64,000 nt of DNA from Streptomyces durmitorensis (GTDB lineage Bacteria > Actinomycetota > Actinomycetes > Streptomycetales > Streptomycetaceae). The notes below the pieces were generated by a model, which saw nothing but the letters and a program-made list of their open reading frames with translations, did not search any database and was not told the origin of the DNA. This document shows, one piece after another, positions 14,545 to 22,767 of this stretch. Location of the stretch: the NCBI RefSeq assembly GCF_023498005.1, contig NZ_CP097289.1:7502001-7566000 (forward strand), in the 5' to 3' direction. Each line of letters begins with the position of its first letter. Positions within the stretch are counted from its first letter, which is position 1. Position numbers and translations under genes: made by a program.

Positions 14545-16353
14545 TCACTGGCCGGGGATCTTGACGGGCGGGGTGAACGGGTTCTTCATCGGTCCGAGGC
14601 GGGCCAGGTCGACCTCGACGAGGGTCGGCCCCTCCGAGGCGACGGCGTGGCTGATCACGGGGGTCGCGTGCTCCTCTGCCGCGATCCGCGCGTAGGCCAA
14701 CCCGCAGGCCTGGGCGAGGAGTTCGAAGTCGGGCGTGGCGAGGTCCACGCCGGAGCGGCGCTCGCTGTAGCGGTCCTGCATGTTGCGGAGCACTCCGTAC
14801 CCGCCGTCGTTGAAGACGATCAGGGTCAGCCGCGGCCGCTCCTGGGCGAGCGTGAGCAGTTCCCCCAGGTGGACGGCGAGCCCGCCGTCCCCCGCGAGGA
14901 CGACGGTGGGCGCGTCGGGCCGCGCGAGCGCGGCGCCGATGCCCATGCCGAGCCCCTGCCCGATGCCGCCGCCGCGCGGGAAGACGTTGTCGCGGGGGTC
15001 GTACATCTCCAGGAGCCGGTTGCCCCAGCTGCTGGACGGGATCGTCACGTCGCGGGCGACGACCGCCTCGCGGGGCAGCGCGGCACGGATGGCGTCGCAG
15101 ATCGCGGCCTGCGGACCGATGTTGTCGTGCAGCGTGGCGCGGACGTCCTGACGGACGGCGGCGACGCGTCGCGTCCAGCTCTCGTCGGCCCGCCGCGCGT
15201 GCGGCAGCAGCGCCGCGAGCACGTCGGGTGCGTGCCCGTGCAGGGCGTGCCGCGCCGGGTAGACGCGGCCGAGCGCGGCGGCGTCGATGTCGACCTGGAT
15301 GTGCGCTTCGGGGAGCGCGAGTCCGTAGTCGGCGGTCTCGTTGGACCGGAAGTGCGTGCCGACGGTCAGCAGGACGTCGGCGTCGGCGAGGAGCGCGCGG
15401 GCGGCCGGGGTGGTGGCGAAGTTCCCGATGACCTGCGGGTGGTCCTCGGGCACCGCGCCACGGCCGGAGTTGGAGGTGAGCAGGCCCGCGCCGGTGGCGT
15501 GGAGCAGCTCGGTCAGCTCGGTGCGCGCGCGGGTGGCGCCACCGCCTGCCCAGATGACGGGGCGCTCGGAAGTGGCCAGGAGCGCCTGGGCGGCGATGAG
15601 TTCGGCCGCGGCAGGTGTGGGGTGGAGGAGGGCAGGTGTGGGGTGGACGACCGGCCCCGCGGTCCCGGGCGATGCACCCTGCTCGGCAGGCGCCGGCGCC
15701 GTCGGGACTCGTTCCGTTGCCCCGGACGGGGCGTCAGGAACGGCAGCTCGCCGCGTGCTCGCGGGCATGGAGTCCTCGTCCCCCGCCGGAACCGGGTCAG
15801 CCGCACCCGTGGCCTGTGGCGCCGCGTCCATCTGGGCCGCGTACTGCAGATCCACCGGCCACTCCACGCTCGCCGGGCCGCCCGGGTCCTTCAGAGCCGC
15901 CCGCGCCGCCTCGCGCAGGATCCGGCCCGCCGAATCGGTGGACGTCACCGTCTCCGCGTACGTCGAGACCGCCCTGAGCATGCCCAGCTGGTCCTTGGTC
16001 TCGTGGATGAAGCCCCGGCCGCTGCCCAGGAACCCGGCTTCCACCTGGCCCGTGACGTGCAGGACGGACGTGCCCGCGCTCAGCGCCTCGACCAGGGAAC
16101 CGGCCGCGTTGCCCGCGCCCGTGCCCGTCGAGGTGAGCGCGCAGCCGAGGGAGCCGCGCGCCCGGCCGTAGGCGTCGGCGGCGTTCACGGCGGTCGCCTC
16201 GTGGCGTACCGGCACGAAGCGCAGCTCCCGGTCGACGGCCTCGACCAGCGGCAGGTTGTGCACGCTGACGATCCCGAAGACCGTGTCGATGCCGAGTTCA
16301 CGCAGGACGGCGACGAGGAGATCGCCTCCGGTGGGGTATTGCATGGGGGCCAT
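14545..16353 (-). CDS. Thiamine-diphosphate-dependent enzyme (2-oxoacid decarboxylase or synthase-like)
   Basis: The product is 602 residues with the PYR-middle-PP arrangement of the acetolactate synthase/benzoylformate decarboxylase family. The PYR domain has the ThDP-activating Glu in RHEATAVNAADAYGRARG, and the PP domain has the GDGGL to NDGGYG cofactor motif. The linker between the PYR and middle domains (about residues 175-245) is unusually long and Ala/Pro-rich, with a 7-residue tandem repeat HPTPALL/HPTPAAA encoded by a 17-bp direct repeat at 15610-15647. In this operon it could decarboxylate or ligate a 2-oxo acid made during ring breakdown. GAGGAG lies 7 bases before the ATG at 16353; the frame stays open much further upstream, inside the SDR gene. 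Confidence 0.85.
   Translation of the reverse strand: MAPMQYPTGGDLLVAVLRELGIDTVFGIVSVHNLPLVEAVDRELRFVPVRHEATAVNAADAYGRARGSLGCALTSTGTGAGNAAGSLVEALSAGTSVLHVTGQVEAGFLGSGRGFIHETKDQLGMLRAVSTYAETVTSTDSAGRILREAARAALKDPGGPASVEWPVDLQYAAQMDAAPQATGAADPVPAGDEDSMPASTRRAAVPDAPSGATERVPTAPAPAEQGASPGTAGPVVHPTPALLHPTPAAAELIAAQALLATSERPVIWAGGGATRARTELTELLHATGAGLLTSNSGRGAVPEDHPQVIGNFATTPAARALLADADVLLTVGTHFRSNETADYGLALPEAHIQVDIDAAALGRVYPARHALHGHAPDVLAALLPHARRADESWTRRVAAVRQDVRATLHDNIGPQAAICDAIRAALPREAVVARDVTIPSSSWGNRLLEMYDPRDNVFPRGGGIGQGLGMGIGAALARPDAPTVVLAGDGGLAVHLGELLTLAQERPRLTLIVFNDGGYGVLRNMQDRYSERRSGVDLATPDFELLAQACGLAYARIAAEEHATPVISHAVASEGPTLVEVDLARLGPMKNPFTPPVKIPGQ
15610..15647 (-). repeat. 17-bp direct repeat within the ThDP enzyme linker
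   Basis: GGCAGGTGTGGGGTGGA occurs at 15610-15626 and 15631-15647, a 21-base period that adds an in-frame 7-residue repeat. It suggests expansion of the interdomain linker by slippage. Confidence 0.85.
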
Positions 16354-16364
16354 GGGTGAGCTCC

Positions 16365-17150
16365 TCAGAGGATGCCGCGGCCGACGCCGCCGCAGACGTC
16401 GATGCTGGTGCCGGTGGTGTACGAGGCCCGGGGCGAGAGCAGCGCGACGATCGCGTACGCGACCTCCTCCGCGCGGCCGAGCCGGCCAAGCGCGATGCCG
16501 CGGTCCGCCGCGAGCTCCGCCTGCCAGTCCTCGTAGCTGAGTCCGGAGTCGGCTGCCGCGTGGCGGCGGGTCCACTGGCCGGTGTCGATCAGGCCCAGGC
16601 AGACCGAGTTGACCCGGATGCCCTCCGGGGCGAGCTCCGTGGCCAGGGACTTGGAGAGGTTGAGGATGCCCGCGCGGGCCGCGCTCGTGGTGATGAGGCG
16701 GGGCTCGGGCTGCTTGGCGAGGACCGCGTTGACGTTGACGACGCTCGCCGCGTCGGAGGCCGCCAGGTGCGGGCGCGCCGCGTGCAGGGGGTTGAGGACA
16801 CCGGTGAACTTCAGCTCCAGCTCGTCGCGCCAGTCCTCGGCGGTCGAGTCGTCCAGGCCCTTCATGCGGGACTGCCCCGCGTTGTTGACGAGTCCGTCGA
16901 GCGACCCGAAGGCGTCGGCCGCGCGCTCGGTGAACTCCCGTACGGCGTCCGCGTCGCGCACGTCGCACACGCCCGTGAGGAGGCGGTCGCCGCCGCCGAG
17001 CCCGGCCGCAGCCTTCGCGAGGCGGTCGGCGTCACGCCCGCAGGTCGCGACCCGCGCGCCCTCGTCGAGCAGGGCGCGGACCGTGGCCAGGCCGACGCCC
17101 GAGCTGCCGCCGGTGACCAGGACGGTCCGGTCGGAGAGGCCCAGATCCAT
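16365..17150 (-). CDS. Short-chain dehydrogenase/reductase family protein lacking the catalytic Ser/Tyr/Lys
   Basis: The product is 261 residues with the SDR cofactor motif TGGSSGVG near residue 14, LVNNAG, and the C-terminal GTSIDVCGG. Where active SDRs have Ser and YxxxK, this protein reads VVNVNAVLAKQ and ITTSAARAGILNL: the catalytic Tyr aligns with Thr, the Lys with Arg and the Ser with Asn. It may be a non-catalytic partner of the second SDR encoded 46 bases upstream, or use different chemistry. AGGAG precedes the ATG. The downstream ThDP gene starts 11 bases after its stop. Confidence 0.85.
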   Translation of the reverse strand: MDLGLSDRTVLVTGGSSGVGLATVRALLDEGARVATCGRDADRLAKAAAGLGGGDRLLTGVCDVRDADAVREFTERAADAFGSLDGLVNNAGQSRMKGLDDSTAEDWRDELELKFTGVLNPLHAARPHLAASDAASVVNVNAVLAKQPEPRLITTSAARAGILNLSKSLATELAPEGIRVNSVCLGLIDTGQWTRRHAAADSGLSYEDWQAELAADRGIALGRLGRAEEVAYAIVALLSPRASYTTGTSIDVCGGVGRGIL

Positions 17151-17167
17151 GAGTACGTGCTCCTGTA

Positions 17168-17202
17168 GATCAGTTGGATCAGCTGGATCAGCTGGATCAG
17201 TT
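17168..17202. repeat. 9-bp tandem repeat between the two SDR genes
   Basis: About four copies of a GGATCAGCT-like unit (ends GGATCAGTT) fill the gap between the two SDR genes. On the minus strand the array contains the stop codon of the upstream SDR. Probably slippage-derived spacer; no function is evident. Confidence 0.7.
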
Positions 17203-17937
17203 CATGGTGAAGCCGCCGTTGACGGCGATCACCTGTCCGGTCAGATAGCGGGACTCCTCGGAGAGGAGGAAGGAGACGAGCCCGACGAGGTCGTCCGGCT
17301 GCTGCGGGCGCGAGATCGCCCGGTTGCCCCGGTAGAGCGCGTGCCGCTCGGCCGGTACCGTCTCGGTGGCCTCGACCTCGGTGAGCCCCGGCGCCACCGC
17401 GTTGACGGTGATCCCCTTGTCGCCCAGCTCACGCGCCATCGCCCGGGTCAGCGCGATGACCGCGCCCTTGGATGCGATGTAGTGGGCGAGCCGCGGCGAA
17501 CCGTAAAGGGCCGCGTCCGAGGCGATGTTGACGATCCGCCCGGGGGAGCGGAACAGCGGGTGGAGGGCCTTGGCGACCAGCCACGGGCTGCGGGCGTTGA
17601 CCGCCATCAGGCGGTCCCACACCTCGACGTCGATGTCCTGGAACTCCTTGCCGCCGACGCCGTTGGCGAGCGCGGCATTGTTGACCAGGCCGTACAGCGA
17701 CCCCAAGTCCTTTACAGCGGTGGCCAGTTCATCGACCGAGGCGGGGTCCGCCACGTCGCACCGTACGAAATGGGCGTCCAGGCCCTCCGCACGCAGCTCG
17801 GCGACGGCCTCCTGCCCACGCCCCGCGTCCACCTCCGCGACGACGACCCGGAAGCCGTCCTCGCCCACCCGGCGGGCCATGGCCAGTCCCAGGCCACGGC
17901 CCGCGCCGGTGATGACGACGGTGCGCTCGTCAGTCAC
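17197..17937 (-). CDS. Short-chain dehydrogenase/reductase
   Basis: The product is 246 residues and a complete classical SDR: TGAGRGLG at residues 10-17, NNAA, the active-site Ser in NIASDAALYG, and YIASK supplying Tyr and Lys. It oxidises or reduces a hydroxyl or keto group with NAD(P). It starts with GTG inside the end of the cupin gene: the sequence GTGACTGA contains both the start and the cupin stop, an 8-base overlap that implies translational coupling. Substrate unknown; a dihydrodiol or beta-hydroxy intermediate of the pathway is likely. Confidence 0.9.
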   Translation of the reverse strand: MTDERTVVITGAGRGLGLAMARRVGEDGFRVVVAEVDAGRGQEAVAELRAEGLDAHFVRCDVADPASVDELATAVKDLGSLYGLVNNAALANGVGGKEFQDIDVEVWDRLMAVNARSPWLVAKALHPLFRSPGRIVNIASDAALYGSPRLAHYIASKGAVIALTRAMARELGDKGITVNAVAPGLTEVEATETVPAERHALYRGNRAISRPQQPDDLVGLVSFLLSEESRYLTGQVIAVNGGFTMN

Positions 17938-18451
17938 GGGTGACGCCGTGCATCGGCGAGTGCTCGGGGTACGTCGGGACCTGCGGCTTCTGCGTGCCGA
18001 TGACGACGCAGAAGAGCGCGTCGGTGTCGCCCTCGTTCTTCAGGGAGCGCGCCACGCCCGCCGGGACGACGATCATGTCGCGGTAGCCGAGCGTGCGGTA
18101 CTCCACCTCGTCGGCGCCCCGGTGGATGCCCACCTTGACCTGGCCCTCCAGGACGAAGAAGGCCTCCTCGACGTCGTGGTGGGTGTGCTCGGGGCCCTCG
18201 GCGCCCGGCGGGAGCAGCATGTTGGAGAAGGTGAAGCCGCCGGACGGCAGGATGCGGCTGTCGTTCTCGTGGTTGCCGGTCGCGCCGGAGCCGACGTAAC
18301 GGATCTGGCCGCGGCGGTACTGCGGGCCCGCCTTCTCCTGGAAGGACAGGGTGCTGAAGTCCGCGACGCGGGACTCCTTGGTGGCGATCAGCGAGTCGGT
18401 GTACTTGCCGAGGTCGCTGCCGTTGTCGTAATCGGTGGTGGTCAGAGGCAT
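17930..18451 (-). CDS. Cupin domain protein
   Basis: The product is 173 residues with a single cupin barrel. Metal ligands are visible in HTHHDVEEAFFVLEGQVKVG (H-x-H-x4-E type), with the second motif around MIVVPAGVARSLKNEGD. Cupins in degradation operons act as small dioxygenases, isomerases or hydrolases; which applies here is unknown. The ATG at 18451 has AGGAG 8 bases upstream. Its start overlaps the end of the hydrolase gene by 10 bases and its end overlaps the SDR start by 8, so three genes are translationally linked. Confidence 0.88.
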   Translation of the reverse strand: MPLTTTDYDNGSDLGKYTDSLIATKESRVADFSTLSFQEKAGPQYRRGQIRYVGSGATGNHENDSRILPSGGFTFSNMLLPPGAEGPEHTHHDVEEAFFVLEGQVKVGIHRGADEVEYRTLGYRDMIVVPAGVARSLKNEGDTDALFCVVIGTQKPQVPTYPEHSPMHGVTRD

Positions 18452-19257
18452 GAGGAAGGCTCCTGTTCGGGGATGCGGGCGGTGATGCGGAGGTGGGAGA
18501 GGACCCAGGCGTTGAACGCCTCGGGCCGCTCCTGGTTGGCCAGGTGACCGGCGTCCTTGACGATCACGTAGGCGGATCTGTGCAGGGCCCCGGCGATGGC
18601 CTGTGAGGCCTCGACGCCGGTGACCCGGTCCTGGTCGCCGCAGAGGACGAGGGCGGGCGCGGCGATGCCGGGGATCTCGGGGCGCAGATCGGCGCCGGCC
18701 ATGGACTCGGCGGCGTACGCGTATCCGGGCAGGCGCACGGACGCGGCCATGGTGTCGACGACCCGCCGGACGAGCTGAGGGGGCGCGTCCGGCGAGACGA
18801 GCCGGGGCCCGCGCCGCTCGGCGAACGCCCGCGGCCCGAGCTCCGCGAGCTCGGCGGCCCGCTGCCGCATGGCGTCGGCCTTCGCGGGGTCGGTGCCGGA
18901 ACCGGCGCTGGAGTCCGCGACGATCAGCGAATCGACGAGCTCGGGGTGCCGGGCCGCGAGCCGCAGCGCGATCACCCCGCCCCACGAGACGCCGAGGACG
19001 TGCGCGCTCGCGCCGCGCTCCCGGATGAGGTCGGCGGCTGCGTCCGCGAAGCCGTCCAGGTCCAACAGGCTTCCCGGATCAGCGGACTTGGCGTACCCGG
19101 GGGCGTCCCAGGCCACGACCCGCACGTACGCGGACAGCTCGGCGAGCTGCGGTGCGAAGGCGGCGGACGAGGAGCCGATGCCGTGCAGGCAGAGCAGCAG
19201 CGGCCCGGCGGAACCCGCCTCCTCGACATGGACGGCCTCGACATGGGCGGCCGTCAC
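18442..19257 (-). CDS. Alpha/beta hydrolase (ring-cleavage-product hydrolase-like)
   Basis: The product is 271 residues with an alpha/beta hydrolase fold. The oxyanion region is LHGIGSSSAAF, the nucleophile elbow GVSWGG, the acid Asp is in LCGDQDRV, and the His in DAGHLANQE. The sequence resembles the C-C bond hydrolases that act after extradiol ring cleavage, which fits the extradiol dioxygenase encoded two genes upstream. The GTG start lies in a GTGA overlap with the stop of the aspartate-dehydrogenase-like gene. Confidence 0.88.
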   Translation of the reverse strand: MTAAHVEAVHVEEAGSAGPLLLCLHGIGSSSAAFAPQLAELSAYVRVVAWDAPGYAKSADPGSLLDLDGFADAAADLIRERGASAHVLGVSWGGVIALRLAARHPELVDSLIVADSSAGSGTDPAKADAMRQRAAELAELGPRAFAERRGPRLVSPDAPPQLVRRVVDTMAASVRLPGYAYAAESMAGADLRPEIPGIAAPALVLCGDQDRVTGVEASQAIAGALHRSAYVIVKDAGHLANQERPEAFNAWVLSHLRITARIPEQEPSSCL

Positions 19258-20051
19258 AGGATCTGCCCCGTCCGCCCCGCGAGCGCCGCCAGGCTGCGCA
19301 GGACCGCGTACGGCACGACCTGGCTGGTCGCCGGGTTGCCCGGGTCCGGAAGGTGCGCGACCTCGAAGCGGTACGTGCCGTGCGCGCCGGACGCCTCGAC
19401 GACGTGCCGCGTGTGGTGGGCGCCGGGATCGGCGACGACCTGGACCCGCACAGCGTCCAGGTCGCCGACGGCGAGGGCGACCGATGCCGCGACGTTCGTC
19501 GACTTGGGGAACTTCACGGGGACGTCGCGCGCGGTCCCGGACATGACCTCGACCGGGCCGGTCGCCGTCCGCATCCGAGACAGCAACTCCGCGCCCATCC
19601 ACGGCTGTTCGAGCGTGGACGGCAGCTTGGTGGTGGTCAGCCGCACCTCGTCGAGCGGCCCGAGCGAGCGCACCGCCTGGAGGAGATCGAGCCCGCCGAC
19701 CGCGCCCCCGGTGAAGTACACCCGGCCGGGACCCGCGGACAGGAGCTGTTTGGACAGCTCCTCGTCGGTGAGCGCGCCGGTCGAGGCGATCAGCAGATCG
19801 GTCCCGGAGGAGAGGACGCGCTCGCCCCATTCCCGTACGACGCCTTGGCCCGCCGCCTCGACGATGAGGTCGCAGCGCTCCATGGCCTCGTCGAAGGAGA
19901 CCTGCGGGGCGGGTGCGCTCTCGCCGAGCGGACGGTTGTCGACGAGGCAGGTCAACTCCGCGCCGGTGACGCGCTGTTCGGCGAGTGCGGTACCGACCAC
20001 GCGGCCGATGGCGCCCCAGCCGACGATGCCGACCTTGCGTACGCGCGTCAT
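19254..20051 (-). CDS. Aspartate-dehydrogenase-like NAD-binding oxidoreductase
   Basis: The product is 265 residues. An N-terminal Rossmann motif (KVGIVGWGAIGRVVG) and LIVEAAGQGVV are followed by a DUF108-like domain with KFPKSTNVAASVALAV and ADPGAHHTRHVVEASG, which holds the catalytic His of L-aspartate dehydrogenase. Aspartate dehydrogenase usually feeds NAD synthesis, but no nadA or nadC is present, so this copy more likely acts on an amino or imino acid intermediate of the catabolic pathway. Its ATG overlaps the extradiol dioxygenase stop (ATGA). Confidence 0.82.
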   Translation of the reverse strand: MTRVRKVGIVGWGAIGRVVGTALAEQRVTGAELTCLVDNRPLGESAPAPQVSFDEAMERCDLIVEAAGQGVVREWGERVLSSGTDLLIASTGALTDEELSKQLLSAGPGRVYFTGGAVGGLDLLQAVRSLGPLDEVRLTTTKLPSTLEQPWMGAELLSRMRTATGPVEVMSGTARDVPVKFPKSTNVAASVALAVGDLDAVRVQVVADPGAHHTRHVVEASGAHGTYRFEVAHLPDPGNPATSQVVPYAVLRSLAALAGRTGQIL

Positions 20052-20986
20052 GCCTGAACCTCCGGGTTGTCCTGGCGGGAGAGGGGGCCCGGGTCGGGTG
20101 AACCCGCCATGTGGCAGCGGATCTCCTTCGACGGCGGCCCCGCCGTCCCCCACAGGTCCGACAGTTCGGGCACCCGCCGCCAGACGCGGGCGATCCACGC
20201 GTCCTCGACGATCTGCGCGACCTCGGAGGTGTACTCGCAGACGAGCCCGGAGGGGTCGGTGAAGTAGGAGAAGGTGTTGTTGCCGGGGCCGTGCCGTCCG
20301 GGGCCCCATTGCGGGTCGATGCCGTGGTGCCTCAGCCGGCCCAGGCCCCGCATGAAGTGGTCGACCGAACTCATCTCGTACGCCACGTGGTTGAGCGAGG
20401 CCCACTCCGCCTGGTTGAAGGCGATGCAGTGGTGATCGGCGTTGCAGCGCAGGAACGCCATCTGGTGCTCGGACCAGTCGGAGACGCGCAGGCCGAGGAC
20501 GTCGCGGTAGAAGGCGACGGAGGCGTCGATGTCCGCCGTGTTGAGCACCGCGTGCGTGACGCCGACCGGCACCGCGCCGTCGCTGCCGCGCGGCGCGACC
20601 GCGTGGACCTCCGCGCTGATCTCGATCAGGCGGTGCTCGGGGTCGGTGAAGCGCAGGCCGTAGCCGCCGCCGACCTGGTCGAGGGGGCCCGGCCCCGCGA
20701 CCGGTGTGATGCCGCGCGCGAGCAGCCTGCGGGCGGCCTCGTCGACCTCGGCGGGCGTGCCCACCGCGAAGGAGATCCTGCCGAGGCCCGTGCGGTCGGC
20801 GCGGGTGAGCTGGAGTGCGTGGTGCTCGGCGCCGGTGCCGCGCAGCCAGGCGGCCGTGCCGCGCTCGGACTCGACGGTCTGGAGGCCCCAGACCTCCTGG
20901 TAGAAGTCGGCGGCCTCCGTGAAAGAGGGAGTGAGGAGCTCGACGGAGCGCAGGGCGCGGAGGCGGGCGATGGGAGGTGGGGACAT
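20048..20986 (-). CDS. Extradiol (VOC-fold) ring-cleavage dioxygenase
   Basis: The product is 312 residues with two VOC modules. The first (ALRSVELLTPSFTEAADFYQEV) lacks metal ligands. The second carries the Fe(II) triad: His in VGVTHAVLNT, His in LNHVAYEM and Glu in LVCEYTSE. This is the arrangement of catechol 2,3-dioxygenase-type enzymes, which open a catechol-like ring next to the hydroxyls. With the hydrolase and aldehyde dehydrogenase it defines a meta-cleavage-type route. GGAG precedes the ATG by 6 bases. Confidence 0.9.
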   Translation of the reverse strand: MSPPPIARLRALRSVELLTPSFTEAADFYQEVWGLQTVESERGTAAWLRGTGAEHHALQLTRADRTGLGRISFAVGTPAEVDEAARRLLARGITPVAGPGPLDQVGGGYGLRFTDPEHRLIEISAEVHAVAPRGSDGAVPVGVTHAVLNTADIDASVAFYRDVLGLRVSDWSEHQMAFLRCNADHHCIAFNQAEWASLNHVAYEMSSVDHFMRGLGRLRHHGIDPQWGPGRHGPGNNTFSYFTDPSGLVCEYTSEVAQIVEDAWIARVWRRVPELSDLWGTAGPPSKEIRCHMAGSPDPGPLSRQDNPEVQA

Positions 20987-21017
20987 GACCTGCTCCAGAG
21001 GTGCAGAGGTACGGGGT

Positions 21018-22505
21018 TCAGTTGGCCCAGGGGAGGGGCGCGTCGGCGACGCCCCAGTAGAGGGACTTCTGGCGCTGATAGGCGCGGATGCCGTCGCGGC
21101 CCTTCTCGCGGCCGAGTCCGCTCTCCTTCATGCCGCCGAAGGGCGTGGCGATGCTGAACTGCTTGTAGGTGTTGATCCAGACCGTGCCCGCGTCGACGCG
21201 CCGCGCGATGCGCCAGGCGGCCCGGTGGTCGCGGGTCCAGATGCCGCAGGCGAGGCCGTAGACACTGGAGTTGGCCTGCCGCACGAGATCGTCCTCGTCG
21301 TCGAAGGGCAGCGCGACCAGGACGGGCCCGAAGATCTCCTCCTGGCAGGTCCGCGAGGAGTTCGGGAGCCCGTCCAGGACGGTGGGCAGGTAGTACGCCC
21401 CGTCCCGGTATGCGGGGCCCTGCGGCACACCCCCGCCGCACAGCACCCGCGCACCTTCCTCGCGCGCGAGGTCGACGTACGCGGCGACGGAGTCCCGGTG
21501 CCTGTGGTGGACGAGCGGTGCGACCTGGGTGTCCGGGTCGGTGCCGGGCCCCACGCGCAGCTTGCGTACGCGCTCGACGAGCTCGCCGACGAACTCCTCG
21601 TACAGCTCACGGGCGACGAAGAGCCGTGACCCCGCGATGCAGGACTGTCCGCTGGAGGAGAAGATCCCGAACATCACGCCGGCCAGGGCCTGCTCGACGT
21701 CGGCGTCGGCGAGGACGACCGTCGGCGACTTGCCGCCCAGTTCGAGCGAGAGAGGCATCAGCTTCTCGGCGGCGGCGTGCGCGAGCGTGCGGCCCGTGCT
21801 CGTGCCGCCGGTGAAGGTCACCTTGCCGACGTGCGGATCGCGGACGATCGCGTCCCCGACGAGGCTTCCGCGCCCGGTGAGCACCGACAGCAGCCCGGCC
21901 GGGAGCCCGAGTTCGTCCAGTGCGCGCGTGACGAGGCGGCCGAGCGCGAGGGAGACGAGCGGGGTCCACTCGGCGGGCTTGAGCAGCACCGCGTTGCCGC
22001 CCGCGAGCGCCGGGGCGAGCTTCTGGGCGTCGCTGGCGATGGGGGAGTTCCAGGGGTTGATCGCGCCGACGACGCCGATCGGCTCGTACACGCTCAGCGT
22101 CACATAGTCGCCGCGCGAGGGCGTGATCGCCTCCTCGGCGGTCTCCAGGGCGGCGGCCGTGTAGCGGAAGGTGGCCGCCGCGCTGCCCACCAGGGCGCGG
22201 GTCTCGGTGAGCGCCTTGCCGGTGTCGGCGGTCTGCAGGGCGGCGAGGTCGTCCGTGGACTCCTCGATCAGCTCGGCGACGCGGTGCAGGAGCAGGGCGC
22301 GCCGGTGGGGCAGGAGGTCGCGCCAGCGCGGGTCGGCGGCGGCCTCGGCCGCCCCTCGCGCCGCTTCGGCGACCTCGTCGAGGGAGACCGCGTGGACGGT
22401 GGCGATGACGCGGCCCGTCGCCGGGTCGACGGTGTCGGCCGGGGCGCCCGCGCCGCGTCGCCACTCGCCCGCGATGAGTGCTTCGTCGGCTGGGATGCGG
22501 GGCAT
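21018..22505 (-). CDS. Aldehyde dehydrogenase family protein
   Basis: The product is 495 residues and a full-length ALDH. It shows NPWNSPI, the general-base Glu in LSLELGGKSP, the catalytic Cys in SSSGQSCIAGSRL and the C-terminal EIFGPVLVALPFDDEDD. It probably oxidises a semialdehyde from the ring-cleavage pathway, as 2-hydroxymuconic-semialdehyde dehydrogenases do. It is the first gene of the minus-strand operon, with AGGAGG before its ATG. The 262 bases upstream, shared with the MFS gene, hold three similar operator-like motifs. Confidence 0.92.
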   Translation of the reverse strand: MPRIPADEALIAGEWRRGAGAPADTVDPATGRVIATVHAVSLDEVAEAARGAAEAAADPRWRDLLPHRRALLLHRVAELIEESTDDLAALQTADTGKALTETRALVGSAAATFRYTAAALETAEEAITPSRGDYVTLSVYEPIGVVGAINPWNSPIASDAQKLAPALAGGNAVLLKPAEWTPLVSLALGRLVTRALDELGLPAGLLSVLTGRGSLVGDAIVRDPHVGKVTFTGGTSTGRTLAHAAAEKLMPLSLELGGKSPTVVLADADVEQALAGVMFGIFSSSGQSCIAGSRLFVARELYEEFVGELVERVRKLRVGPGTDPDTQVAPLVHHRHRDSVAAYVDLAREEGARVLCGGGVPQGPAYRDGAYYLPTVLDGLPNSSRTCQEEIFGPVLVALPFDDEDDLVRQANSSVYGLACGIWTRDHRAAWRIARRVDAGTVWINTYKQFSIATPFGGMKESGLGREKGRDGIRAYQRQKSLYWGVADAPLPWAN

Positions 22506-22555
22506 GGAGGGCCTCCTGGCGGAACGGGGCTCGGTGGACGCTTAGTTGACTTCGG

Positions 22556-22683
22556 TAAGCACTAGAAATCTAAGGGCTTAAATATCTGGAGCGCAAGACC
22601 CACCCGAAGAGTGGTCGTCGGGATTTCCGCTGCGGAGACCCTTGACGCGCTCCGGTGCCGGGACGGTACAACTTAAGCGCTTA
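22556..22683. promoter_or_regulatory. Divergent promoter region with repeated TAAGCGCTTA-like motifs
   Basis: TAAGCGCTTA at 22674-22683 is a perfect 10-bp palindrome followed by GAAAC. Variants occur at 22571-22580 (TAAGGGCTTA, followed by AATA) and 22556-22565 (TAAGCACTAG, followed by AAAT), with half-like elements around 22540 and 22691. They lie between the divergent aldehyde dehydrogenase operon and the MFS gene, so one regulator could control both directions. MarR or FCD from the left end of the island are candidates. Confidence 0.6.
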
Positions 22684-22767
22684 GAAACTTTGCGCTTACC
22701 TGCCCCTTGGCCCGGGTTTCCCCGCCTTCCTGTTCGTCCCCCGCCCCCTCAGCAGCGGAGTTCCCGC

